Part shown: one piece after another, positions 45,663 through 56,664 of the stretch | Layout: every line of letters starts with the position of its first letter | Numbering within the stretch: the stretch's first letter is position 1 | Assembly (NCBI RefSeq): GCF_964355755.1 | Contig: NC_092672.1 | Coordinates: 8,744,001-8,808,000, forward strand | From: Antedon mediterranea | Taxonomy: Eukaryota > Echinodermata > Crinoidea > Comatulida > Antedonidae | Direction: 5' to 3' | DNA: 64,000 bases | Made by a program: the position numbers and the translations under genes | Notes under the pieces: generated by a model | Database searches by the model: none | The model's input: only the letters and a program-made list of their open reading frames with translations | Told to the model about the DNA's origin: nothing

Positions 45663-48600
45663 ATGATGTATACAACTTTTTCTCAACTTCCATTCCACGA
45701 TATAGATTATTCTGATGAATTACATGCATCACATATACCTCCAGAAATAAATAATGCTGATTTTAATCCTCTGATAGATAACGACCTAAAATTCGACCAA
45801 CAATCCAACATGTTAATAGATCATCTTAATTTAAGGTCATCCACGCTTGATAATTGCAAATATCATGATATCAATATATTTAATAATTTTACTGGCAAAT
45901 TACCAGATAGCAATCACCTATCTCTATTACATCTTAACATCAGAAGTGTATCTAATAAATTTGATAAACTTAACGAACTCGTACACTCTATTAACTTAAA
46001 ATTCAGCATAATTGGCCTTTCTGAAACCTGGTTGAATGAAAGCAAAATGCATCCATTTCTTCATAATTATACTTTTTTATCTAGTGATCGCATTGGCAAT
46101 AAAACAGGAGGTGGTGTTGGCTTGTTTGTTAAAAACCATATTAATTATAATATCAGAAATGACTTAATATTGCCAAAAGAAATATGTGACTCACTATTTA
46201 TAGAAATCATTCATAAAAATAAGAAAAATTCTATTATTGGCATTATCTATAGACCACCGGATTCCAATATTGATACCTTCTCTACAATAATAAATGACCT
46301 ACTAACTAAAGTAAATTCTGAAAATAAATATTGTAATATAATGGGAGATTTTAATATTGACCTTATTAAATTTCATAACCATAATCATATAAATAATTAT
46401 CTAAATACTATTTTATTAAATTCTTTTTTTCCTACTATTTCGAAACCAACCAGAATTACAACAAATAGTGCGACTCCTATTGATCATTTTTATACAAATC
46501 ACATAAATCTTGAAATAACATCCGGAATAATAATATCAGATATCTCTGACCATCTACCTATATTCCAAATAATTGACTATGATTTATGTTTTAAAAACAC
46601 CTCAATTGATTACTCACATTATGTTGCAGACATAAATTCACTAAATTTTGATTTATCGCAGGCTGATTGGTCAAGTGTTTATAATGCTGATTATAAATCT
46701 GCTATTGATACATTTAATGATATATTTTTTAGTATTTATCAACGACACTTGGTCACTAAAGAAATTAAAATAAATAAATATAAAAAATGCAAACAGCCTT
46801 GGATGACCCCTACTCTTCTTAAAAGCAGTCAACGAAAACACTACCTTTATAAAAAATATATTAAATCTCAGAGCCCAAACGACAAAACAACATACACAAG
46901 TTATAATAATTTGTTTATTGCTCTTTGTCGTACTGCTAAAAAACAATATTATGAAAGAAAATTCAATCAAGTCAAAACAAATATTAAGAAAGTTTGGGGT
47001 GTGATCAATTCTGTTTTAAATCCAGCTAGAAAAATTAATAAAAATCCCTCAGTCTTGAAAATTGGGGATGAATTTATTTATGATACTAACTCTATATGTG
47101 ATCACTTTAACAAATATTTTTCAGAAATCGGTTTAAAAACGCTCAACTCCATCCCAGATAATAATATTGATCCAATGTCGAATTTACCACCCCCACCCAT
47201 TAATTCATTTTTTATTAACCCAGTCACTGAAAATGAAGTGTTGAACATGATCAACAGTCTAGACTCTAATAAAGGATCAGGACACGACTCCCTTACACCT
47301 TCTGTTCTTAAAAAAGTTACTCCTTTTATTTTAATTCCTCTTACTTATGTTATCAATTTATCTTTTACTACAGGAATCGTACCTGATCATATAAAATTAG
47401 CTAAAGTGGTCCCAGTTTTTAAAAAGGGAAATGCAAACTTACTTAACAATTATAGACCGATTTCCGTTCTCCCCATTCTCTCAAAAATAATAGAAAAATT
47501 AATGCATACTCGTCTTTATACATATTTAACTAAACATAACATCCTAAATAATCATCAATATGGTTTTCGTAAAAAACACTCTACCTGTCACGCTATGCTT
47601 GAACTTATACATTCAATTAATAATGCATTTGAAAATAAAGAATTTTTGTTAAGCACTTTTCTTGATCTATCCAAAGCTTTTGATGTTGTTAATCATGATA
47701 TTTTACTTTCAAAACTGTTACGTTATGGCATTAGAGGTGTTTCGTTAAAATGGTTTATTAGTTATCTTAGTAATCGTAAACAATATGTACAGATTGGTAA
47801 CTGTAAATCATCGGCAAAGAACGTTCCATGTGGTGTACCACAGGGGTCGGTCCTTGGACCCTTATTATTTCTTATTTACGTAAATGACATAACCTTTGTT
47901 AGTGATACACTGAATATTGTTTCCTTTGCCGATGATACAACTTTATTTTATTCAAACAAAAATATTGATTTATTAGTAAATACCTTTAATTTAGAATTAA
48001 ATAAGATTGAAAATTGGTTCTCTTCTAATAAATTATTGATTAATACTTCAAAAACAAATTTCATTATATTTCACTCCCATCGAAACAGGCATAAATTAAG
48101 TAACAAAAACATTCAGGTTGTTCTAAATGGTAAAAATCTGGACCGAAAAAGCGAAACTTTATTTCTTGGAATTTTAATTAATGAAAACTTAAATTGGACC
48201 GGTCATCAGAAAAATATTTCAATCAAAATGTCTAAATGCATTGGTGTTATAAACCAGATAAAATATTTTTTTCCTCAACACATTTTACTTTCTTTGTATA
48301 ATTCGCTTATATTACCACATTTACTTTATTGCAATATTATATGGGCAGCTGATTATCCATCAAATTTACAAAGAATTTTCATTTTACAAAAACGTGTTGT
48401 TCGATTATTAAACTTTGAACAATCTACATCTGCATCAGAACCTTTGTTTAAAAAACTTAAAATTTTAAAAATATATGACCTTCATAAACTTCAAGTTACT
48501 TCTTTTATGTTTGAATATGTTACTGGTTTACTACCAAAGTCTGTTTCAATGTTATTTTCAAATCGTTTATTAGATCATACCTATAACATAAGAAATCCAC

Positions 48601-48773
48601 ATAAATTGTATGTTCCATTTGTTAAACTTAGAAAAAGCCAGTTTTTTATTACTTATTTAGGACCAACGTATTGGAATAATCTAGATTCAACTGCCATCAA
48701 TCATTTATATACTGTAAATTCATTTAGAAAGCATATAAAAATCCTTTATTTATCTTGTTACCAAACCTACTAA
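45663..48773 (+). CDS. LINE ORF2: AP-like endonuclease plus reverse transcriptase, intact
   Basis: A 1036-residue polyprotein, about the full length for its kind and without interruption. The endonuclease spans about residues 80-315: LLHLNIRSVSNKFD, IIGLSETWL, GGGVGLFV, YRPPDS, GDFNIDL, KPTR and SDISDHLPIF carry the catalytic Asn, Glu, Asp and His positions. The reverse transcriptase spans about 540-830: KVVPVFKKGN, NYRPISVLPILSKIIEK, QYGFRKKHST, FLDLSKAFDVVNH (first catalytic Asp), GVPQGSVLGPLLF, SFADDTTLFY (catalytic Asp pair) and FLGILINENLNW. The start is the ATGATG at 45663 after an AT-rich spacer. The layout and the (TTGAA)n tail fit the CR1/L2/jockey side of the LINE tree; the exact clade is open. 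It should nick target DNA and copy its RNA there. All visible catalytic motifs are present. Confidence 0.9.
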   Translation: MMYTTFSQLPFHDIDYSDELHASHIPPEINNADFNPLIDNDLKFDQQSNMLIDHLNLRSSTLDNCKYHDINIFNNFTGKLPDSNHLSLLHLNIRSVSNKFDKLNELVHSINLKFSIIGLSETWLNESKMHPFLHNYTFLSSDRIGNKTGGGVGLFVKNHINYNIRNDLILPKEICDSLFIEIIHKNKKNSIIGIIYRPPDSNIDTFSTIINDLLTKVNSENKYCNIMGDFNIDLIKFHNHNHINNYLNTILLNSFFPTISKPTRITTNSATPIDHFYTNHINLEITSGIIISDISDHLPIFQIIDYDLCFKNTSIDYSHYVADINSLNFDLSQADWSSVYNADYKSAIDTFNDIFFSIYQRHLVTKEIKINKYKKCKQPWMTPTLLKSSQRKHYLYKKYIKSQSPNDKTTYTSYNNLFIALCRTAKKQYYERKFNQVKTNIKKVWGVINSVLNPARKINKNPSVLKIGDEFIYDTNSICDHFNKYFSEIGLKTLNSIPDNNIDPMSNLPPPPINSFFINPVTENEVLNMINSLDSNKGSGHDSLTPSVLKKVTPFILIPLTYVINLSFTTGIVPDHIKLAKVVPVFKKGNANLLNNYRPISVLPILSKIIEKLMHTRLYTYLTKHNILNNHQYGFRKKHSTCHAMLELIHSINNAFENKEFLLSTFLDLSKAFDVVNHDILLSKLLRYGIRGVSLKWFISYLSNRKQYVQIGNCKSSAKNVPCGVPQGSVLGPLLFLIYVNDITFVSDTLNIVSFADDTTLFYSNKNIDLLVNTFNLELNKIENWFSSNKLLINTSKTNFIIFHSHRNRHKLSNKNIQVVLNGKNLDRKSETLFLGILINENLNWTGHQKNISIKMSKCIGVINQIKYFFPQHILLSLYNSLILPHLLYCNIIWAADYPSNLQRIFILQKRVVRLLNFEQSTSASEPLFKKLKILKIYDLHKLQVTSFMFEYVTGLLPKSVSMLFSNRLLDHTYNIRNPHKLYVPFVKLRKSQFFITYLGPTYWNNLDSTAINHLYTVNSFRKHIKILYLSCYQTY

Positions 48774-49667
48774 ATATGTTGCGCACTGTATAATTTATTT
48801 AATTGTATGCGTTGTATTTGTATATTTATACGGTACCGTTCTTATTTTTGTTTGAATTATTATTATTATTTTAGGGGTCAATGTGAGACAAGTTCTACTT
48901 CTAATTTTGATCCCTAAGATGGTCTTATATTAATTGTTTATGATTGTTTATTGTAATATTGTTTGTTATATATTGTGACCATCTTAAATAAATGTATTAT
49001 TGAATTGAATTGAATTGAATAATTGATCTTCCAAGTTTGAGTGCCTTTTGTGCATACTTTTTGAGAATTTCATTTAGGCCTATATGTCATAATATGGATT
49101 TAATTGTAGATTACGGAGATTATTTAATTCATATTTTCTACTCTACTATTTACATAATTTGTAATAGTATCTTTATTTAAATCCATAATTAAGAAATAAC
49201 TTAAATTTGTTGTGCTTTATTTTGTTTTGTTGTTGTTGTTGTTATATATTCCATTCTGTAAATGGCGGACTCCCAGCTATTAAGTGTGAATTAAAAATAA
49301 TATTTCTATAGCTTCCCAGTAGTAGTTTACATAACATTATGCATTAGCTAGTAAGACTTAAAATTAGGAAATTAAAATTGGTACAAACACGCTTAGTCTA
49401 TTAATCCACCATAACTGAACCCAATTTGTAAAATTACTATCCTCGTTAAAACCTTATAAGGCTTCTGAATTATCAATTTTAATAATAGATTTGGACATAT
49501 TATAGTAGTATACTAATTAATAATAAAAAAAGCTTTTTAAAAGTGATGAAAATTATATATTTGAATCATTAAAAATATTTTATAACAAGATAAAAAAAAT
49601 CAGAATTAGTTAAAACCAATACGACAACGGTACTTATTTATCCATTGGTTAACTATCTTCATTTTTA

Positions 49668-49900
49668 GCTCTGTGTTACACTATCAAACTTTATGTGACA
49701 ACAACAAATGTGATGTGCCCATATATGGACAAGATCACTGCCGTATTTGGGCATAACACTATCGTATTTGGTTATATCACTACCGTATTTGGGCATATCA
49801 CTACCGTATTTGAGAATATCACTACCGTATTTGGGCATATCACTACCATATTTGGGCATATCATACCCTTTTTGACTAGTTTGATAGAGACAGACAGAGC
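49668..49900. mobile_element. MITE of the GCTCTGTCTACACTATC family with internal 24-bp repeats
   Basis: The left tip GCTCTGTGTTACACTATCAA is slightly changed. The right tip GTTTGATAGAGACAGACAGA is followed by GC and then TTAA. The interior has about five 24-bp units of ACTACCGTATTTGGGCATAT, more than in other copies. It ends 64 bp before the last exon of the mucin-like gene. Confidence 0.75.
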
Positions 49901-49964
49901 TTAACGGTATCAAGTTAAAAATAACAGCAAATAACACCTGAATTTTATTTTCTTCTTCAAACAG

Positions 49965-50055
49965 AGGACAATGGCAGAGACTGTCTGAATATCCAGATTC
50001 GTCTGCTAACTTCGATGTAGGAAAAACAGCGAAATCCACCTACTGGGACTTGTAG
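49965..50055 (+). CDS. Cytoplasmic tail exon of the mucin-like membrane protein
   Basis: The acceptor TTTTCTTCTTCAAACAG precedes 49965. A phase-2 entry completes a Gly codon and then reads GQWQRLSEYPDSSANFDVGK followed by TAKSTYWDL and TAG at 50055. This phase is the one left by the exon at 44095-44185, and the other frame reached by a shifted acceptor stops after seven codons. The short tail has tyrosines at EYPD and at the extreme end YWDL, the latter fitting the YxxF-type (bulky hydrophobic last residue) sorting signal. The preceding intron is 5.8 kb and holds a LINE and a MITE. Confidence 0.65.
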
Positions 50056-50699
50056 GAAACACCACGCAACGCATATTCACCAATTGAAGTTTAAACGAAG
50101 ATAAAACAATACAATCCCTACTAAACTGTACAAATGAATATACAGTATAAACTATGTGTTGACTATTGTGTTCAGCAAAATTAAAATTGCATCTGCTGCT
50201 CAACGGCTAAAAACGTTGCGTAGTAGTAAACTGCATTATGCTACAATTGTTTTATTTATAATCGATTTTTTAAGGATGTTATGCTATATATGTTATGTGT
50301 GACTGTATTCGATAAGTATATCATATCTTTATTTCTGAACTTTATACTTTTCCGACAAAAACAAGAGGAAAGGCGTCTAAGGTAATTGAAAAAGTAAGAT
50401 TTCGAATTTAATTTATAGAAAATTCTCAAAAAACACAACCAAAATGAATTATATATTATGCTACTTTACATTTATATTGTTTATGTATTATTTATGTTTT
50501 ATTTAAGGACGTTATGCTATATAATAATTGTTGACTGTATTTAGAGTAGTGCATCATGCATCAATTATACTTTTCCCACAAACAGGAAGGGTTTGGGTTA
50601 GCGTCTAGAGTATTCAAAAGAAGGATTGCGAATTTAATTTATATATAATTTCCTCCTACAAACAAAGTATGTTCACTGGTACTCATGACTCAAAATAAA

Positions 50700-50843
50700 G
50701 CTCTGTCTACACTATCAAACTTTATGTGTGATTGTGTGATTTGCCTATATCTGGACATGATGATGTAGTAGGCCTATATTTGGCCATATCATTACCATGT
50801 TTGGGCAATCAATTTTTGTCAAACTAGTTTGTGTAGACAGACC
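50700..50843. mobile_element. MITE of the GCTCTGTCTACACTATC family
   Basis: The left tip GCTCTGTCTACACTATCAAA follows ATAA. The right tip AGTTTGTGTAGACAGACC has lost a few bases and is followed by TTAA. Its AATAAA at the left edge is the first good polyadenylation hexamer downstream of the mucin-like stop codon, about 640 bp away. Confidence 0.75.
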
Positions 50844-51735
50844 TTAAAGATTGATAGTATAATACCATCACTCTAATTAAAATAGGCTGAACTGTGTTTG
50901 CTAGTGTTTGACCTCATGTTTTCTGCTTTTGATGAAGTTGTATTATATCATTTTAACTCCTATTATTATTATATTGCTTGTAATCTTGTTCTTATAATTT
51001 TTCTTGCATATTGTTATTAAAATTAATTTTTAACAAATACATTATTGAATGAACTCAATTGGAACCGAGTTGTATGTAAATGAGATTGTCAATGCACTTT
51101 TATAAAATCCATTGCTACTGCTTTGTTTGCAGCATTACAAGATACAATGCATCTCAAGAAATGTGACCAATCACAAGCGACAGATGATGGTAAAAAGATT
51201 GTTTTATTATGTAGTGCATGTATACCTAGATTGATAATGTCAATTAATCTGTATCCGGAATAATTATTGTTGTTTAAGAAACAGGTTGACCGAGTTTATA
51301 ACTTGAATCTTGAATTAATAATATATTGGCTGGCTCACGTGCCCTATAGCCTATTCATTATTTTAAGCAGTTATTGGAAAACATATATCATACTGTAGGC
51401 ATGTATGTAGATGCATCATATATTTTTGATTTGTTTAATTATTGTTTGAAAGACCGCGAGATTGATTGAAATCTTCTATTTTGCATCGTAGAAAAAAAGT
51501 TTAGCCTCAGACTGTATGGTATATATGCGTCGACCTCGTTTTTATTTAGCAATGAAACATACTACACAAACGAAGATCTCGGAATTGTATATTAAAAATG
51601 TCAACCTTTTTTAATATTATGAATTTGTTGTAAGTTCGTTTGTTTGAAAAGCACGAATGATTGGCCTCCTTTGTCACAATTTGAACATTATGGCAATTTC
51701 TAGTTTGTTTGCTGAAATAAATCTGTAATAGGCCT

Positions 51736-51849
51736 ACTACAAACATCGATATACGGCCATCGATATATGGACATGATGATGTCATATCACTACCATATTT
51801 GGGCATATCACATTGTGTTGTCAAACTAGTTTGATAGTGTAGACGGAGC
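51736..51849. mobile_element. Truncated MITE of the GCTCTGTCTACACTATC family
   Basis: The right half is clear (ATATCACTACCATATTTGGG, AGTTTGATAGTGTAGACGGA then GC and TTAA). The left tip is missing. A GGCCTACTACAAACATCGAT stretch replaces it. Confidence 0.65.
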
Positions 51850-51959
51850 TTAAAAAGCCCATCTCGAACACAAGCACTTCTCTGTGATTTGCATATAATC
51901 TCGAAAAAAGCCCATTTCGAAAATCGTATTTCCAATTAATATGGAACAACATTTGCATA

Positions 51960-52098
51960 CTGCGTTGTTCTCACTTGAAAGCTACGGAATTACATAAAAG
52001 CACCGCAAAATTTGACCAATCACAACGCGATGGATAATCAAAACTGTCGTTTGTGATTGGTCAACTCACTGCGTTATGTCAAAGTGGGAACAACGCTT
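51960..52098. mobile_element. Degenerate MITE of the GGTTCCCACTAG family
   Basis: The left GCGTTGTTCTCACTTGAAAG and right ATGTCAAAGTGGGAACAACG tips are worn inverted copies. The interior GACCAATCACAACGCGATGG / CGTTTGTGATTGGTCAACTC is typical of the family. Confidence 0.6.
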
Positions 52099-52099
52099 A

Positions 52100-55000
52100 G
52101 TGGTTACAGTTACTCCTGTAGGCCTACATTAAGCGTATCGCACAACGTCCTCGTATAGAAAAGTACAATGAATATGAATTGTCAGTTAGCTGCATATACA
52201 ACCGAAGCAAATGTTGATATACTTGAAACGGATTGTAACATTAAAGGTCATGCTTTAACAGAAAGACTGATACAGATGCATAACCAGTGCGTTACTCGAC
52301 TATGGTGTGCGTTTAATGTCCACTACTCAAAACGTAATCTTCTTTAATAACAGTGCATAAAATGTGTCTTAAAAATACATACATAAGTAGGCCTAATACT
52401 AGATATTTTCTGAAACATTCTTATCTAGTTAATTTCTAATTTGGTGTCAGAGATGACTGAACTTGACATTTCATGTATTAGACGTAATAAAAGAAATGCT
52501 AGTTGCTGTACGACATCTAAACAGACTAGTTTCAATAGACCTGGTGCACACCTAACAATCAGGCGGCCTAATATCAACATAGTTTAAACAGAACAAGAGT
52601 ATTAAAATGCGTATAACAACAAAACCTCTTTTTAGTCTTCATGACTGAAATGCAATTAAAATCATCCCTTACATTTAATCACTTAGTTTAAACGTAATTA
52701 CTTTTAGGCCTGCTACAATCGTGGACGACTGATTTCAAAGAGTAACTTTTCATGTATGGTCCAGCCATGCGCAGAAACATCAAGGTGTACTATCATCTTG
52801 ACTAAGCACCTCGTGTTGTTGCGCATGACTGGATTGTATAGGTAAGCTCTCTGGTGTTATTCCTTTTCAAATGGAGTGATTATAAATATATCAATCTTAA
52901 AGACTTACATCACAATTGATAACATACTGTGTAACAAAAATTGTCAACTTTCTATCTCGTCATACACCATATTTTATTGTCATAGAATTCACATATGTAT
53001 TATCTAGATATAACTGAAGCAAAGAGACTTACCAACCGGAAGAAAGAATGCTTTCATAACAACAAATGGCGCGAAATGCATGATGAGTTAAACAGAAGAG
53101 CACCGCATACGGTCTCGATTGCATAACTGAATAAACAGAATAGCAATACTTTTACACATTATCTAATATCATAGATTAATGAACTTTCTTAAGAAGAACC
53201 TATTATTGACCTATATTAATACAATTCACTAATAATAATTATTTAATTGAAATTAAATATTGGATCAGCATCTTAAAAGATATAACTGGTACTAGTTATA
53301 TGTTAATAAGTTGTAGGCCATAAGTAGCATAACATTGCACAAAACTGACACGACGGCTGGATTGATCGGCACCGTAGGTGCAGGGATATTAAGCCTAACC
53401 TCAAATTTGATTTCTAAAACGTTTATTATTTATTTTAAAGCATTCATTCGAAGTGAATAGTCATTAAACCTTATTTATATACTTAATTTGATTTACTTAA
53501 CTTAAGCCTTAATTAAAATATTATTCGTAATGCAACTTTGAACACATTATATAAAAATCTTAACGTTACACTATGTATTATTTATTTGTAAAATATTTAA
53601 AACTGTGTTATAAAAAAAAAACAATAACAAATTGAAAACAACATTGTGAATTAAACGTAAAAAGTGCCTATTTATATATATTTATTAATGTTGACGTTTA
53701 TTAACAACAAATTACTTATATTAAAAATTATAAAAGTGGGTACATTATATCTATTCTTTATTGTTATGTGTATTCATTTTAATAGGCCATATTACCGAAA
53801 TGCTGCTTTCGTTATTGTACATTTCACGTATTACCGTATCATACCTTACATTAAATACATTAAATAGATATATTTATGTAGAAGATTTTACATTATCATT
53901 TAATAAGTATCTCATATTTTGACTTTAGCACTTTTAGTTTGTTATAATTATGACCACGGTAGGCTAGAGTGACATGTGATATGTGAAGATACAACTATAA
54001 CTCGCAATACAGTTTCCCCCTCCCCTAAACTGTTGCTATAAACACTCTTCCCTGCTATAAGGGTGTCCCTGTCATAAGGGTGTGGGGAACATAGATACAC
54101 GTGGCTGAGAAAATTACACTACATCAGCCCCTTTTGACAGACATGGATAATAAAGCTCTCCCACCACATCTTTTCAAGAATGCTACAATAACGGTTCTTG
54201 TATTTATTTAAAATTACTTAAAAATACGAAAGTTTATTTTCGTTTTAGTTTAAGAGACTAAACAGACTAGAATCTCCGATTTATATAATTCCATGAACTA
54301 CATGGAGAGTCTATAATGCACAGGTAGGTGTTACTAAATGTGTATTTTCGAGTAATCCACACTTTTTTTGATCGTTAACTAAAAACCAAAACGTACATAA
54401 ATGAGAGATTTTGTAATAAATATGCACAAATGAGAATGTAGTTAGATTATGATAATGACTCTTCAATCTCACACTACCATTTAGTATTCATTAAATACAA
54501 GAGTTTTAAGACAAGATTAGAACTACCTCACTGCATTTTGCTAACTGTATTATTGTCATTCACAACGAGCTAATATTATTATGCTTAATTGTCCTACAGT
54601 ACTTAACTAGGTCAACATACGCAATATAAAAACATAGCAATGATACATTTATTTTATAATTGTTAACTTTACATTTGTATAAACAAATAAACACTATTAT
54701 ACTGTTGCTAATAATGAAATCTGACCTCTCTCACAATATACGTTACCTTATTCTATATTATTGTAATACGTTCTGAATCACTTACATACTATTATAAAGA
54801 TTTTTCATTAGTCTATTATATTTAAATTTGGTATAATAAGTATTTTAAGGCAATTAATTACATTCATTCACAAACAAAAAATCAAATTACTGCGATGACA
54901 AAATATGGAAAAATATACACATTTTTTAAATTAAATTAATTTGAAATATTGACTGACCTAGAATATTGTAATTTACTGCGTATGGAAAAAAACCCAACCT

Positions 55001-56660
55001 CTTTAACAGATATCTCCAAGGTGTTTCTGAAGATAACGTAGGACATCATTAGTGTCTCTCTCAAGTTTGATGGGTACCTCAACAAGTGGTACAATCCCGT
55101 TACCTTTTCATACCTTTGCCAACAGTAAAATATCAGGAATAGGCCTACGGGGCGCGATTTGGGACAATGTGTATTTTGTTCGTAGTAACAAGATATAGTT
55201 TGTCTCGCCAAAACAAAATCTGTCGATAAAATAAACTTGGAGGCAACACGGTAGCAATATCCTATGAAAGATAGGTATGGAAGGCAAGAAATGAAAAAAA
55301 AAACCAGAAATGTATATGTTATAACCGGTCAACGTTCAATTTCAATCAAGATTACCTTAGACTTTAACATTATTAAGAATCGTCGTCGTCGTCGTCGTTT
55401 CAAAGGAAAAAACAAAAACAAAACATAACAACAAAATACTTAACTTTGACAACCTACTTTGAAAAGATCTTGAAATATATAAAACCAAATTATATTTTTA
55501 ACTTAGTGTTATAAAATATTGTTCGCTATATATACATATATATGTATCATTATTTATTAATCAACAGACTACTTACTAGTTTGAAAAATAAATGAAGCAT
55601 AATGCACATACATTATTCTTAATTTATTTTGATTATTCCCTCGTCAATTTCGAGTCTATAGAATTTTATTGCGTGATTTTGTAATGTCCATTTTTTCTCT
55701 TAAGACATTTTTGTTCACCACACGAGTATAATCGTGTTCATATACGTACAGTACTTGTACATAAACTTAATTTCAAGATTACTCTATATAATGAAACCTC
55801 ACAAGATTGTATAGCAGAAACTATACGTTATAATTCACATCCTATTGGGTGGAAATCAATGACGTCACAAAGACACTCGTATAGAAATATAAAGCGAAAT
55901 AATTAATTAAACTTGTTTAACTTTATACTATAACTTATAGTAATTGAGCTTAAAATATTCTGAAAACAACTTTGTTATGCATTAAACCAGGGAAGAGTGA
56001 ATTTCACTCTTGCCTGTTTAAACATTCTTCTATTAGAAAATCCCGTCTCCAGGAAAGATTACGATATACAATATCATATTCTTATCAATAAAAACAACAT
56101 TGTGTTACTATATTGCATTAATTTTTTAGTCGATGATGTTAACAAGAAATTGTACGCAAGTGTATAATTCCAGATATATTTTTAGTATTCAAAAGATTAT
56201 ATAATATTGCAATTACTGTACAGTGTCGAGTGAATCTGGTTACTCACATTGCTGCTGCAGGCGTTTTATCTAATGGTTGCAACTTTTAACACCAGATATT
56301 TAATTTAATAACCATATAAAGTCTTAAACATTTTATTCACAGAAACCTTAAATATATTATTTTCCTCAAATGAAAGCTTAAGATATAAAATATAATGAAA
56401 ATGAGTTTGGTACACCTTCTTTATTGAATCTTTGACCTTTCAGTGTCGTCTGCTCTCATATTACACACCTTTATGCAAATCAACTGATGACAACGGCGTT
56501 CTTCAAGATTTCTCCGGAATCTTGCTAAGTTGTGTCTAGATAATAATAACAAAATAAAAATATAATTGATTAGTTTAAAAAACGACACGGTTATCTTCCA
56601 TAGATCATGTCAATGACTCCTCACTTATCTTACCATTACCGAGCATCGTGTGTCATCTTT
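52100..56660. other. Long non-coding stretch left of the NOS gene
   Basis: No repeat with clear ends and no convincing exon. A (CGT)n run lies at 55379-55398. Minus-strand frames at 54936-55332 have no family resemblance. A possible terminal NOS exon at 56535-56503 (minus; CTAG acceptor, TQLSKIPEKS then stop) would be in phase with the donor at 57729, but it is very short and unproven. Confidence 0.35.
55379..55398. repeat. (CGT)n microsatellite
   Basis: Six to seven CGT units. Note that (ACG)n is the tail of the LINE fragment at 21186-21912; here no LINE sequence was recognised beside it. Confidence 0.9.
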
Positions 56661-56664
56661 TGGC

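Larger units (their letters stand above)
44930..49020 (+). mobile_element. LINE with intact ORF2, in the last intron of the mucin-like gene
   Basis: It comprises an ORF1 fragment (to 45290), a 372-bp spacer, ORF2 (45663-48773) and a 3' UTR ending AATAAATGTATTATTGAATT with (TTGAA)n to 49020. It is in the same orientation as the host gene. The 5' end is truncated inside ORF1 near 44930-44946. No TSD was confirmed. The polyadenylation signal and its sense orientation could affect the host transcript. Confidence 0.85.

Noticed and set aside
56503-56535. Terminal NOS exon
   Set aside because: In phase with the donor at 57729 and preceded by a T-rich CTAG acceptor, but only ten codons long; kept as a possibility in the notes, not called.
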